NCBI GenBank assembly: GCA_025362575.1 | Contig: JANYIQ010000275.1 | Span: 1-35,219, forward strand | Reading direction: 5' to 3' | Length of the DNA stretch: 35,219 bases | DNA from: Bacteroidia bacterium | GTDB lineage: Bacteria > Bacteroidota > Bacteroidia > B-17B0 > Aurantibacillaceae | Part shown: positions 17,209-25,022 of the stretch, one piece after another | Position numbering within the stretch: the first letter of the stretch is position 1 | Layout of the letters: each line of letters opens with the position of its first letter | The notes under the pieces: model-generated | The model's input: only the letters and a program-made list of their open reading frames with translations | Told to the model about the DNA's origin: nothing | The model's database searches: none | Translations under genes and position numbers: made by a program

Positions 17209-18153
17209 TTAAGCGATTACTAATTCTTCTTTTAAATGTTTGATCTTGTAGGCCTCAGCAGCATCACGAACCCAGGCACCTTCATTAAAGTAATTTATGT
17301 GGTGATCCAGGCGCTGTTTGTTGCATGGGCCGTTTCCTTTGATAACGCGATGAAATTCATCCCAGTCAATTTTTCCATGATCGTAATGTCCTTTTGATTC
17401 ATTCCATTTGATATCCTTATCCGGCATCACTAATCCGATCAGTTCAGCCTGCTGTACAGTTTTATCAATGAATTTCTGACGAAGCGTATCATTTGATTCA
17501 CGTTTTATTTTCCATTTAACGGCATCTCCACTATGAGGTGAATCAATATCGTGCGGACCAAACATCATGAGTGCGGGCCACCACCATCGGTTCATAGCGT
17601 CTTGTGCCATGGCCTGCTGGTCTTTTGTGCCTTTCATCATTCGCGCCATAATTTCATAACCCTGACGTTGATGAAAACTCTCTTCCTTGCAAATTCTTAC
17701 CATTGCTCTGCTATACGGACCAAAAGAAGTTCTCTGCAACGAAACCTGATTAACGATGGCAGCACCATCTACTAACCAGCCAATAGCACCAATGTCTGCC
17801 CAGTTAAGAGCAGGATAATTGAAAATATTAGAATACTTCGCTTTACCGGTGTGTAATTGTTCGATCATCTCTGCACGGGATATTCCAAGAGTTTCGGCAG
17901 CGCTGTATAGATACAAGCCATGTCCGCCTTCATCTTGAATTTTCGCCAGAAGAATTTGCTTTGCCCTTAAACTTGGAGCACGTGTTATCCAGTTTCCTTC
18001 AGGCTGCATGCCAATTACTTCAGAATGGGCGTGCTGTGACATCTGGCGGATAAGGTGTTTTCTATATCCATCGGGCATGTAATCTTTAGGTTCTATGTGT
18101 TCTCCATCATCAATGCGTTTTTGAAAATGGGAATCGGTATGTTCGTTGTGCAT
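17209..18153 (-). CDS. paaA: Phenylacetyl-CoA epoxidase catalytic subunit PaaA
   Basis: The 314-residue protein carries the di-iron ligand patterns of PaaA. These include [37 protein letters not shown] (shown in part as [14 protein letters not shown]) and [16 protein letters not shown], whose Glu and ExxH residues hold the two irons. The family usually has about 310 residues. PaaA forms the oxygen-activating subunit that makes the 1,2-epoxide of phenylacetyl-CoA. It is the first gene of paaABC and has its own promoter (18168-18210) with a CRP/FNR-type site at -41.5. The promoter shares a pair of palindromes with the divergent small membrane protein gene at 18269. The leader would be 10 bases. 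Only the ABC subunits are in the window, so a full pathway needs paaE, paaG, paaZ and others elsewhere. Confidence 0.96.
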   Translation of the reverse strand: MHNEHTDSHFQKRIDDGEHIEPKDYMPDGYRKHLIRQMSQHAHSEVIGMQPEGNWITRAPSLRAKQILLAKIQDEGGHGLYLYSAAETLGISRAEMIEQLHTGKAKYSNIFNYPALNWADIGAIGWLVDGAAIVNQVSLQRTSFGPYSRAMVRICKEESFHQRQGYEIMARMMKGTKDQQAMAQDAMNRWWWPALMMFGPHDIDSPHSGDAVKWKIKRESNDTLRQKFIDKTVQQAELIGLVMPDKDIKWNESKGHYDHGKIDWDEFHRVIKGNGPCNKQRLDHHINYFNEGAWVRDAAEAYKIKHLKEELVIA

Positions 18154-18167
18154 AGGAATATTTTTTA

Positions 18168-18210
18168 TAAATGTATTTAATAGCTAAGCAACCTGAAATG
18201 ACCTTCATCA
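18168..18210 (-). promoter_or_regulatory. Predicted paaA promoter with a CRP/FNR-type site
   Basis: On the minus strand TACATTTA (18175-18168) fits TAnnTTTG in 7 of 8 positions, predicting a start at 18163. TGACCTTCATCA (18199-18210, centre 18204.5) is at -41.5. The other palindrome of the divergent pair (centre 18227.5) is at -64.5. Confidence 0.65.
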
Positions 18211-18221
18211 GAATCCGTTTA

Positions 18222-18264
18222 TGATTTATATCACATTAAATAGGAACTGAGAAGTTTAAATTTG
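18222..18264 (+). promoter_or_regulatory. Predicted promoter of the DUF2892-type gene with a FNR-like site
   Basis: TAAATTTG (18257-18264) matches TAnnTTTG fully and predicts a start at 18269, the first base of the GTG start codon. TGATTTATATCA (18222-18233, centre 18227.5) is close to the FNR consensus TTGAT-N4-ATCAA and sits at -41.5. The paaA site (centre 18204.5) is at -64.5 from this promoter. Confidence 0.7.
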
Positions 18265-18268
18265 TAGG

Positions 18269-18496
18269 GTGAAAGTGAATATAAGTTATGCCAACAGAAT
18301 GACCCGTTTATTAATTGGGGCAGTGATTCTTATTATCACTTCCTGTTCATTCATTCTGGAGGAAGAAGATTATTATTTTATGCTGGTACCGATCGCTTTT
18401 TTATTAACGCTTTCAGCACTTTTCGGTATTTGCCCGATAACTTCTTTTGTTGAAAAAAATAGAAATAACGAGTCGCTAAATGGAAGTGCTGAATAA
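18269..18496 (+). CDS. Small two-helix membrane protein, DUF2892/YgaP-like
   Basis: The 75-residue protein begins at a GTG (MKVNISYANRMTRLLIGAV), placed on the first base of the predicted transcript. Two helices are visible, LIGAVILIITSCSFI (about 15-29) and YFMLVPIAFLLTLSALFG (about 37-54), then CPITSF. The pattern N-R-x-x-R-L-x-x-G with a final G-x-CP fits the DUF2892 domain, also found as the membrane tail of the rhodanese YgaP. Its function is unknown; a link to sulfur or redox chemistry is guessed only from YgaP. The promoter has an FNR-like site at -41.5 and is divergent from paaA. The last 21 bases overlap the end of hemN on the other strand. Confidence 0.8.
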   Translation: MKVNISYANRMTRLLIGAVILIITSCSFILEEEDYYFMLVPIAFLLTLSALFGICPITSFVEKNRNNESLNGSAE

Positions 18497-19828
18497 CTTA
18501 CTTTCTGATCTTTCTTTCCAGTAATAATCATCAAAACACGAACAGATATTTCTTAAGAACATTTTGCCGTTTTCACATACTTCAATTGTTTGATCACTGA
18601 TCTTAACCAGATCATCTTTTTGCATGATGCTTAATCTTTTCAAACCGCGATTAAATGTCGGATCATTTTCATCGCCTTTTGTGATCGTGGTTTTTCCATA
18701 ACACATCAGGTTTAAAATATGTTTTCTTAAATTCAGATCTTCGCTGCTTAAGACATGGCCTTTAAATATCGGAAGTTTGTTCTCATTTAAACTGGCCTGA
18801 TATTCTTCTACGGTCTTAATGTTTTGAGAGAAGCCGGTCCACGAATCGCTGATGGCTGAAACGCCGAGTCCAATAAGTAAGCTGGTGTGATTGGGTGTGT
18901 AGCCCATGAAGTTTCTGTGTAAGGTTCCGTTTTGAGCAGATAAGAACAGGTCGTCGCTTTTAATTGAAAAATGATCCATTCCAATTTCAATATATTCGTT
19001 ATTTAAAAATAACGATCTTCCTGTTTCATAGAGTTGCCTTTTTTCATCATCCTTAGGCAGATCTTTTTCGGTGTATTTTCTTTGTCCGGGTTTTAACCAA
19101 GGTACGTGAGCATAGCTATAAAATGCAATTCGCTCTGGTTTTAAAGAAAGAGCTTTAACAAGCGTTTCGTTCAAGCTGCTTGTTGTTTGAAAAGGCAATC
19201 CGTAAACCAGATCAAAATTCACAGAAACATAACCGATCTTTCTGGCTTGTTCAACAACGGTTTTTACTTCTTCAAAGGTTTGATAACGGTTTATGGTTTC
19301 CTGCACTTTGATATCAAAATCCTGTATCCCAAAACTTACCCTTTTAAAACCTAGATCGTAAAGTGTTTGCAAATGAAGTTGTGTAGTATTGGATGGATGG
19401 GCTTCGAAACTGAAATCATATGTACTGCACACTTCAGCCTGTTCAAGAATTCCTTTAATGAGTTTATGAAGATTTTGAGCTGAGAAAAAAGTAGGTGTTC
19501 CTCCGCCTAAATGGATCTCTTTTATTTTGGGTTTTTCACCAAATAGGCTGAGATATAAACTCCATTCTTTTAAAACAGAATCTATGTAAGGCTCCTCTAC
19601 CTTGTGGTTAACCGTTATTCTTGTGTTGCAGGCGCAGTATGTGCAGAGGCTTTCGCAAAAAGGCAGATGAATGTAAAGGCTTATACCCTCTGTGTTATTT
19701 GTTAATGTAAAAGTTTCTTTAACAAGGTCATTCCATCGTTCTATATTAAGGTCGTTTTTCCAATTAGGTACAGTTGGGTAACTTGTATATCTCGGAACCG
19801 GAATGTTATATTTTGAAATGAGATCCAT
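18476..19828 (-). CDS. hemN: Oxygen-independent coproporphyrinogen III dehydrogenase
   Basis: The 450-residue protein is a radical SAM enzyme with CESLCTYC (C58, C62, C65) and the extra Cys67 seen in true HemN. HLGGGTPTFF follows near 104-113, and RVSFGIQDFD and NFDLVYGLP lie in the barrel. The N-terminus KYNIPVPRYTSYPTVPNW and the overall length are typical of HemN rather than the shorter HemW, which lacks Cys67. It makes protoporphyrinogen IX from coproporphyrinogen III without oxygen, so it feeds haem synthesis under low O2. It is the last gene of the long cbb3 operon and starts one base from the end of the PLP decarboxylase gene. Its promoter is therefore probably that of ccoS, some 7.5 kb away. 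A cbb3 plus hemN unit is a classic FNR-type target set. Confidence 0.95.
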   Translation of the reverse strand: MDLISKYNIPVPRYTSYPTVPNWKNDLNIERWNDLVKETFTLTNNTEGISLYIHLPFCESLCTYCACNTRITVNHKVEEPYIDSVLKEWSLYLSLFGEKPKIKEIHLGGGTPTFFSAQNLHKLIKGILEQAEVCSTYDFSFEAHPSNTTQLHLQTLYDLGFKRVSFGIQDFDIKVQETINRYQTFEEVKTVVEQARKIGYVSVNFDLVYGLPFQTTSSLNETLVKALSLKPERIAFYSYAHVPWLKPGQRKYTEKDLPKDDEKRQLYETGRSLFLNNEYIEIGMDHFSIKSDDLFLSAQNGTLHRNFMGYTPNHTSLLIGLGVSAISDSWTGFSQNIKTVEEYQASLNENKLPIFKGHVLSSEDLNLRKHILNLMCYGKTTITKGDENDPTFNRGLKRLSIMQKDDLVKISDQTIEVCENGKMFLRNICSCFDDYYWKERSESKLFSTSI

Positions 19829-21067
19829 TTAACGTAAGCTTGTTTCTTTTGAAAGATCGGATAAAAACCGGTGAAGTACACCTTGTTTAACGTGTGGCAT
19901 AATTACCATCTTGTACCACTTTGGATCTTCGTATGAGTCGGGTATAAGGTAGTAACGATGAGCTAATTCAGCAGAAATGCTTTCAGATCTTATAGTAATG
20001 ATATTAAGAAATGGATCACGGAAATACTCAACTTTCATTTCGTCAAGTGCTGCGCAAACATCAGTTGTAGTATCCAATAAATGATTCATTTTCACCAGCC
20101 AGCCGCTTGCTCCGTGTGCGTGCAAGATCATCCACACACATATCGCATTGGCTCCGGAGCGGCTACCGCAAAGGGTGTAGTCTTTGCCCTTTACATAAGA
20201 AGCCTTTTCAGTACAAACATATTGCATGAAATTTTTCCGGATCATGAAAATCCCGGTCCCATAAGGAGCCTGCAGTAATTTGTGACAATCAATTGAAATG
20301 GAAGTGATGTTGGGATTCGCAAAATTATAAAGGGATGAGGAATTTGTGAATGGATAGATGAAGCCACCGTATGCCGCATCAATATGAAGTTTATAATTGA
20401 GTTGTAAAAGATTGAAGTAAGAAGTGATCTTTTCAATGTCATCTACGCTGCCAAACATTGTGGTTGCCATATTCAGGGTCACGATAAAATATTTTTTTCC
20501 TTTTTCAACGGCTTCATCGATCTTCAATTCAAGATCAGATATTTCAATTGCTCTGTCGGATTCATTTACTTTTAGAACTATAGAGTCTAAATTCAACAGA
20601 TCACATCCTTTTGCCAGAGAATAATGAGTGTCTTCTGAATAAACAATTGCAATTTCGTTGTGATCGGCATTGAATTCGTTGATGAAGTAATTTCTATAGA
20701 TCCAAAGCGCCTCAATGTTAGCTTCTGTTCCGCCTGAGGCCACATAGCCGTCAATTGAATTTGGTTCGCCTTTAAAGATCTCTTCAGAACAAATTCTTAG
20801 CAATTCTTTTTCAATTTCCTGAGTTCCAGAAAACATTTCTTCGTGTTCACCGCTCAAAGTGTGGCAGCCGATGTGATTCGGATTTGCAATAAGGGCAGAA
20901 AGGAATGGAGCCTCTTTTAAAAATGGCGCATCATCATAAAATACTTCAGTGTCTAAAAAAGTGCCCGGAATTCCCAATATATCTTCGGTTCTGTAATTTG
21001 AATTTTTACTGAGCGCTTCAAACACATGAAGTTTTATTTTGTGACTATTTAATTTTGGCCAGAACAT
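19829..21067 (-). CDS. PLP-dependent group II amino-acid decarboxylase, substrate unknown
   Basis: The 412-residue protein has the PLP fold of group II decarboxylases. ASGGTEANIEALW (110-122) binds phosphate, EDTHYS (H148) stacks on the cofactor, HIDAAYGG (D230) pairs with the pyridine nitrogen, and SIDCHKLLQAPYGTG has the Schiff-base K263. The N-terminal part (HIGCHTLSGEHEEMFSGT) also recalls histidine and tyrosine/glutamate decarboxylases. It is shorter than the 450 to 500 residues of many relatives. I cannot assign a substrate. Its place is striking: directly between the SafE-like gene and hemN in the cbb3 operon, with no gap on either side (0 bases each), so it is translated together with respiratory genes. 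A proton-consuming decarboxylation could help against acid, or the product may be a polyamine or aminated metabolite; both are guesses. Confidence 0.88.
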   Translation of the reverse strand: MFWPKLNSHKIKLHVFEALSKNSNYRTEDILGIPGTFLDTEVFYDDAPFLKEAPFLSALIANPNHIGCHTLSGEHEEMFSGTQEIEKELLRICSEEIFKGEPNSIDGYVASGGTEANIEALWIYRNYFINEFNADHNEIAIVYSEDTHYSLAKGCDLLNLDSIVLKVNESDRAIEISDLELKIDEAVEKGKKYFIVTLNMATTMFGSVDDIEKITSYFNLLQLNYKLHIDAAYGGFIYPFTNSSSLYNFANPNITSISIDCHKLLQAPYGTGIFMIRKNFMQYVCTEKASYVKGKDYTLCGSRSGANAICVWMILHAHGASGWLVKMNHLLDTTTDVCAALDEMKVEYFRDPFLNIITIRSESISAELAHRYYLIPDSYEDPKWYKMVIMPHVKQGVLHRFLSDLSKETSLR

Positions 21068-21802
21068 TTATTTATGGCAGCATTTTAATTTTTGTTCAAC
21101 CATGCCGCTCTCTGCTTTTTTCATGGTCTCTAATTTCGGACTCACATAAGGAATGCCAAGATTCATGCCTCTCAAGATCATGAGTATGGCCATGACTGAA
21201 ATAAGATAGGGTACTGCGGTTCTGATATATGTTCTGAATTTAATGCTGATCAGGTCACTGAACCAAGTGAGCGAAAGCATTAGCGGAAAAGTGCCCAAGC
21301 CGAACACAGCCATGAATAAGGCCCCTTTTAGCTCGTTGCCTGTGGCCATGGCTCCTGCTAAAGCAATATATACCATTCCGCAAGGCAATAAACCATTCAG
21401 TAAGCCAATTAAGAACAATGAACCTGCACTTTTGTTTTGAATTAATCTGCCGATCTTACTTTTAACGTAATTGAAAACAAGGTAAAATTTATTTGTGAAG
21501 CTAAATTGTTTGATAATATGACTTGGGAGTAATACCGATAATAAAATGATGCTTCCTAAAACTACAGACAATATTTGCTGTAAACTGAATATTGAAAAAC
21601 CTTTACCAATCGCGCCAAATAGCAAACCGATCACCGAATAGGTCACAGCTCTTCCAAAATTATAAGAGAACATTGCAGTTATCTTTTTGAAAGGGCTCAG
21701 TTGATGAACGGGTAGGGCAAGAGCAATCGGTCCGCACATACCAACGCAATGGAAGCTTCCAAGCAAACCAAGTGATAAAGCGGCTATTAATGATCCTGTC
21801 AT
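21068..21802 (-). CDS. SafE/UreH-like membrane protein of the cbb3 assembly cluster
   Basis: The 244-residue protein opens with SLGLLGSFHCVGMCGPIALALP, here in parts LLGSFHCVGMC and GPIALALP, the mark of the SafE/UreH-type family that often sits next to cbb3 oxidase genes. The two Cys in the first helix (C19, C23) and a CC near the end (KCCHK) may bind copper. About six helices follow (for example IGLLNGLLPCGMVYIALAG near 130-148). The family is often called a sulfite exporter, but its link to cbb3 assembly suggests a role in copper supply, like the CcoH/CcoI system. It overlaps the end of fixH by 4 bases and joins the decarboxylase gene without a gap. No substrate is proven. Confidence 0.85.
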   Translation of the reverse strand: MTGSLIAALSLGLLGSFHCVGMCGPIALALPVHQLSPFKKITAMFSYNFGRAVTYSVIGLLFGAIGKGFSIFSLQQILSVVLGSIILLSVLLPSHIIKQFSFTNKFYLVFNYVKSKIGRLIQNKSAGSLFLIGLLNGLLPCGMVYIALAGAMATGNELKGALFMAVFGLGTFPLMLSLTWFSDLISIKFRTYIRTAVPYLISVMAILMILRGMNLGIPYVSPKLETMKKAESGMVEQKLKCCHK

Positions 21803-22236
21803 TTTATGTTTATCACTTCTTCTTTAAAATATTTTTTGCCACCTGTGGTCCAGGTTAAATTCATTTTGTAAGCAGATGGTTTCAAAAGATATTTGGCAAT
21901 GACCTGTTTACCGCTAGCATCAAAATTCATTTTTATTTTAAGGTCGAATTTTGAATTAGAGGGGCAGAAAAAATAGATCTCGCCATTAACCTCTGCAGGT
22001 TTAAAACCTACAGGAAGTGATAAAGCAATTGCCTTATCGTTTATTTCGTGACTGATACTTTCAGTCAATGTATTCGTATTGTTTATGGCATCGATCTTAT
22101 CCTGATATTTTAATTCCTGCGAATAGTAATCGGCTGCAACCAGCTCGTCGCTGTTTTTCATGCTCAGTGTTACAAGGGTCAGGATAATTGCCATAAAACC
22201 CAGATACAATATTGTAATTCTATACGACCAGCTCAT
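21799..22236 (-). CDS. ccoH: FixH/CcoH-type cbb3 oxidase assembly protein
   Basis: The 145-residue protein has one N-terminal helix (RITILYLGFMAIILTLVTLSM, about 6-25). A periplasmic domain follows, starting MKNSDELVAADYYSQELKYQ, a stretch typical of FixH, with a beta-rich end. FixH is needed for assembly of cbb3 oxidase, where it works with the CcoI copper pump. The gene sits 10 bases after ccoG and overlaps the SafE-like gene by four bases (ATGA-like overlap), so translation is coupled. Family members run from about 140 to 170 residues. Confidence 0.88.
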   Translation of the reverse strand: MSWSYRITILYLGFMAIILTLVTLSMKNSDELVAADYYSQELKYQDKIDAINNTNTLTESISHEINDKAIALSLPVGFKPAEVNGEIYFFCPSNSKFDLKIKMNFDASGKQVIAKYLLKPSAYKMNLTWTTGGKKYFKEEVINIK

Positions 22237-22246
22237 AATTTTATTT

Positions 22247-23659
22247 TTAAATTGTTATAGGACCTAAAAAATTGGTTTTTACTGTTTTTATTTTTTTGTC
22301 ATCAGAATATACTCCAATGATCAAAGGTGTTTTTCTTTTTTTGATGTCGATTTTCTTTAAGTAAATGAAAAAAGCACCTTGTGTAATATCTTCTTTTTTT
22401 ACAGAAAGTGGGTTACCAACAATTTCAACACGCCCATCATAATTTTCAACTTTAATGATAACCGGTAAATTTTTTCGTGTTTTGTTTACCAGTTTTATGG
22501 TGAATAAATTACTTATTTCATTATTTGGTCGTTCCTGATAAAGCATGCCCTTTGCTCTTAATATAGTTGCATCGTAGTCTGAGCGTGTGGAAAGTAAAAA
22601 CACTTCAACACCGATCAATACCAGTAATACAGCAGAGTATGCTTTCATTCGGGTTGTAAATGTAAGTTTAGTCTTGTTTTTAATACCTTCTTCAGAGGCG
22701 AAGCGGATCAATCCTTTCGGACGATGAACGCCTTCCATGATATGATCACAAACGTCGATACATGCTGTACAATTTACGCACTCCAATTGGGTTCCGTTTC
22801 GGATGTCAATTCCGGTTGGGCAAACTTTAACGCATAAATGACAATCAATGCAATCGCCATGTGTTTGGGTATCGTTCTTTTTAAATTTTTCGCGAGGTTC
22901 CCCTCTAACATAATCATAAGCAACTAAGATCGAATTTTTGTCAAGTAAAACTCCCTGCATTCTTCCATAGGGGCAAACAATTAAACATACCTGCTCTCTG
23001 AACCAGGAGTAAACAAAAAAGAAAATGCTTGTAAAGATCAAAAGAGAAACAAAAGTACCGCTGTTTTCTGAAAGGGATTCCGTATAAAGTTTAAATACGT
23101 TGTCTAAACTTATCAAATAAGCAAGGAATGTATTTGCAATTAAAAAAGACAAAGCGAAGAACAAGATTAATTTCAACGATCTTTTCCAGATCTTTTTAAA
23201 ATGCCAGGGTTCATGACTTAATGCTTTCTGATAATTCGCATCCCCCTCGATCCAATATTCTATTTTGCGAAAAAGCATTTCCATGAAAATGGTTTGAGGA
23301 CAAGCCCAGCCACAAAAAACTCGTCCGTATATAACCGTGAAAAGAGCTATGAACACTATGAAAATGAGCATTCCCAGACCAAAAATAAAGAAATCCTGAG
23401 GCCAGAAGATCATTCCGAAAAGAATGAATTTCCTTTCAAGGATGTTTATCAAAAACAAAGGCTCTTCGTTAATTTTAATAAAGGGCAAACCAAAAAACAC
23501 AAGCAAATAAACCATGCTTAACCATGATCTTAAATTGTAATATTTACCGCTTGGTTTGGTTGGATAGATCCAGGCACGTTTGCCTTCTTTATCAATAGTT
23601 GCAATTGTATCCCTGAATGTTTCTTGTTCTTGTTTTTCTATTTTGGGAAGATCGGTCAT
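22247..23659 (-). CDS. ccoG: Cytochrome c oxidase accessory protein CcoG (FixG), poly-ferredoxin
   Basis: The 470-residue protein has several membrane helices (for example WLSMVYLLVFFGLPFIKI and FGLGMLIFIVFIALFTVIYG). It carries two 4Fe-4S motifs, CIDCHLCVKVCP and CVNCTACIDVC, at about 267-301, and CxxxCP-type Cys in FCGWACPQ and CLIVCPYGRMQG. This is the order of CcoG/RdxA/FixG. The C-terminus is a beta-sandwich with VGNPLSVKKEDITQG. CcoG is now known as a cupric reductase that supplies Cu(I) for the cbb3 CuB centre. The start (MTDLPKIEKQEQ) overlaps the ccoP stop by four bases. The gene belongs to the same transcript as ccoS-ccoNO. Confidence 0.95.
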   Translation of the reverse strand: MTDLPKIEKQEQETFRDTIATIDKEGKRAWIYPTKPSGKYYNLRSWLSMVYLLVFFGLPFIKINEEPLFLINILERKFILFGMIFWPQDFFIFGLGMLIFIVFIALFTVIYGRVFCGWACPQTIFMEMLFRKIEYWIEGDANYQKALSHEPWHFKKIWKRSLKLILFFALSFLIANTFLAYLISLDNVFKLYTESLSENSGTFVSLLIFTSIFFFVYSWFREQVCLIVCPYGRMQGVLLDKNSILVAYDYVRGEPREKFKKNDTQTHGDCIDCHLCVKVCPTGIDIRNGTQLECVNCTACIDVCDHIMEGVHRPKGLIRFASEEGIKNKTKLTFTTRMKAYSAVLLVLIGVEVFLLSTRSDYDATILRAKGMLYQERPNNEISNLFTIKLVNKTRKNLPVIIKVENYDGRVEIVGNPLSVKKEDITQGAFFIYLKKIDIKKRKTPLIIGVYSDDKKIKTVKTNFLGPITI

Positions 23660-24834
23660 TTAGTTTTAGTTCCGGGAGCAATTGTTTTTATCGTATCCTT
23701 GATCAATGCTTGCAAAGAATCATTAGGTAACGATAGTGAATCAGTAATAGGTGCATTTCCTTCTTCAACAAAAAGATCACCTTGCTGTGCTTTTGGATTC
23801 GGAGGATTTGTTCCCTTTAAGGTTTTAATGAAACTACTTACCTGAGCGATTTGCATCGGAGAAAGTTCATCCTTCCATGATTTCATTCCTTTATCAGGCC
23901 AGCCGTACTTTACAGTTTTAAATATTGAACTTATGCTTCCGCCGTTTATCCAGTAATTGTCGGTCAAGTTTGGTCCAACTCCGCCTTCACCAAATTTTCC
24001 GTGACAAGCAGCGCAGGTGGATACGAAAATATTCTTTCCTGCTTCAATATCTGCTCCTTCCAGCATTTTCACAGAGGTTTCATCAACATTGCTGGCTGCG
24101 TTCTTCATATACTCAGCAACATCTACTCTCGCTTTTTCTATTTCTTTAGCATACTCTACACGTTGCAGATCCCCTGTTTTTGCAATGTGAAAATGGATCA
24201 TGTAAATGAAGGCAACTACTATTGTAAGATAGAAACCATATTTCCACCAAGGCGGCAGATCATTATCTAGTTCTTTGATCCCATCATAATCATGATCCAG
24301 CATGATCTCAGCTTCATTCTCGATTTCAACAGCGCCACTTAATACAGATAAAATTGTTTTCTCTTTTGGTTTTGCTACAATAGGTGCAGTTCTCTTTGAT
24401 TCCAGTAATTTTCTTAAAGTGAGAAGCAAAGAAGTAAGAACTATTCCTTCAAGAACAATGATCCCTAACATGAAGTAAAAAGTAAACATATCAAGTCCAC
24501 CGATAATCCAATCTTGTTTGGCGTTGTGAGTTTGTGCATTGGCGCTAAAAACAGTGAATAATATAAAAAGCGTTGCGGCAATTTTTGTGCCGCTATTTTT
24601 GTCGTTCTCGTCACGACGCAACAAATAATCACTTTGTCCTATGTTCTTAAGTGCCTGTGTAAGGGCAACAATAACAATAAGCAATATCGTGATAACTGCC
24701 AGCATTGCCAGGAACAAAGCATTCGAGAAATACGTTGACGTTGAGCTTGCCTGAGTGCCTTGTGCAAAGTTTATAAGTGGTAACAGCATAAAAGCATTGA
24801 ACCACACGGCATATTTATGTAATTTACTTTTCAT
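23656..24834 (-). CDS. ccoP: cbb3 oxidase subunit CcoP with a single haem c motif and extra N-terminal helices
   Basis: The 392-residue protein has only one haem motif, CAACH (C274, C277, H278), followed by GEGGVGPNLTDNYW and a Met-containing DKGMKSW. Proteobacterial CcoP has two haems. The N-terminal half is unusual: a signal-like segment (1-25), a helix at 37-60, a second hydrophobic run ANA-type at 85-100 (TLFILFTVFSANAQ) and a helix at 115-140. Then comes the true CcoP anchor PPWWKYGFYLTIVVAFIYMI (194-213, shown in part as PPWWKYGFYLTIVV). The front part probably contains a CcoQ-like segment or was joined from another reading unit. The C-terminal tail after 340 is acidic and Pro-rich. The gene lies 9 bases after ccoQ and overlaps ccoG by four bases. 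Confidence 0.93.
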   Translation of the reverse strand: MKSKLHKYAVWFNAFMLLPLINFAQGTQASSTSTYFSNALFLAMLAVITILLIVIVALTQALKNIGQSDYLLRRDENDKNSGTKIAATLFILFTVFSANAQTHNAKQDWIIGGLDMFTFYFMLGIIVLEGIVLTSLLLTLRKLLESKRTAPIVAKPKEKTILSVLSGAVEIENEAEIMLDHDYDGIKELDNDLPPWWKYGFYLTIVVAFIYMIHFHIAKTGDLQRVEYAKEIEKARVDVAEYMKNAASNVDETSVKMLEGADIEAGKNIFVSTCAACHGKFGEGGVGPNLTDNYWINGGSISSIFKTVKYGWPDKGMKSWKDELSPMQIAQVSSFIKTLKGTNPPNPKAQQGDLFVEEGNAPITDSLSLPNDSLQALIKDTIKTIAPGTKTK

Positions 24835-24843
24835 ATTCGTGTT

Positions 24844-25011
24844 TTAGGACTTATTATTAATTGGGATGTTGCTTAAATATTCAAAATATTCTTTTCTTCC
24901 TTTGATAACGTAAATACCAACAATTGCAAAGAAGCCAAAGAAGATCAGCAAGGAGGCCATCGGATAGATCCCTATACCGGTAATTGATTCTAAATAATTA
25001 ATGAATTTCAT
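24844..25011 (-). CDS. ccoQ: Small cbb3 oxidase subunit CcoQ-like protein
   Basis: An open frame from ATG at 25011 to TAA at 24846-24844 encodes 55 residues starting MKFINYLESITGIGIYP. One helix (MASLLIFFGFFAIVGIYVI, about 18-36) is followed by a positive patch KGRKEYFEYLSN. CcoQ proteins are exactly such single-helix peptides placed between ccoO and ccoP and stabilise the oxidase. The gap between its neighbours is filled well: 11 bases after ccoNO and 9 before ccoP. This short frame is easy to miss in automatic calls. Confidence 0.88.
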   Translation of the reverse strand: MKFINYLESITGIGIYPMASLLIFFGFFAIVGIYVIKGRKEYFEYLSNIPINNKS

Positions 25012-25022
25012 GATTTCTGTTT

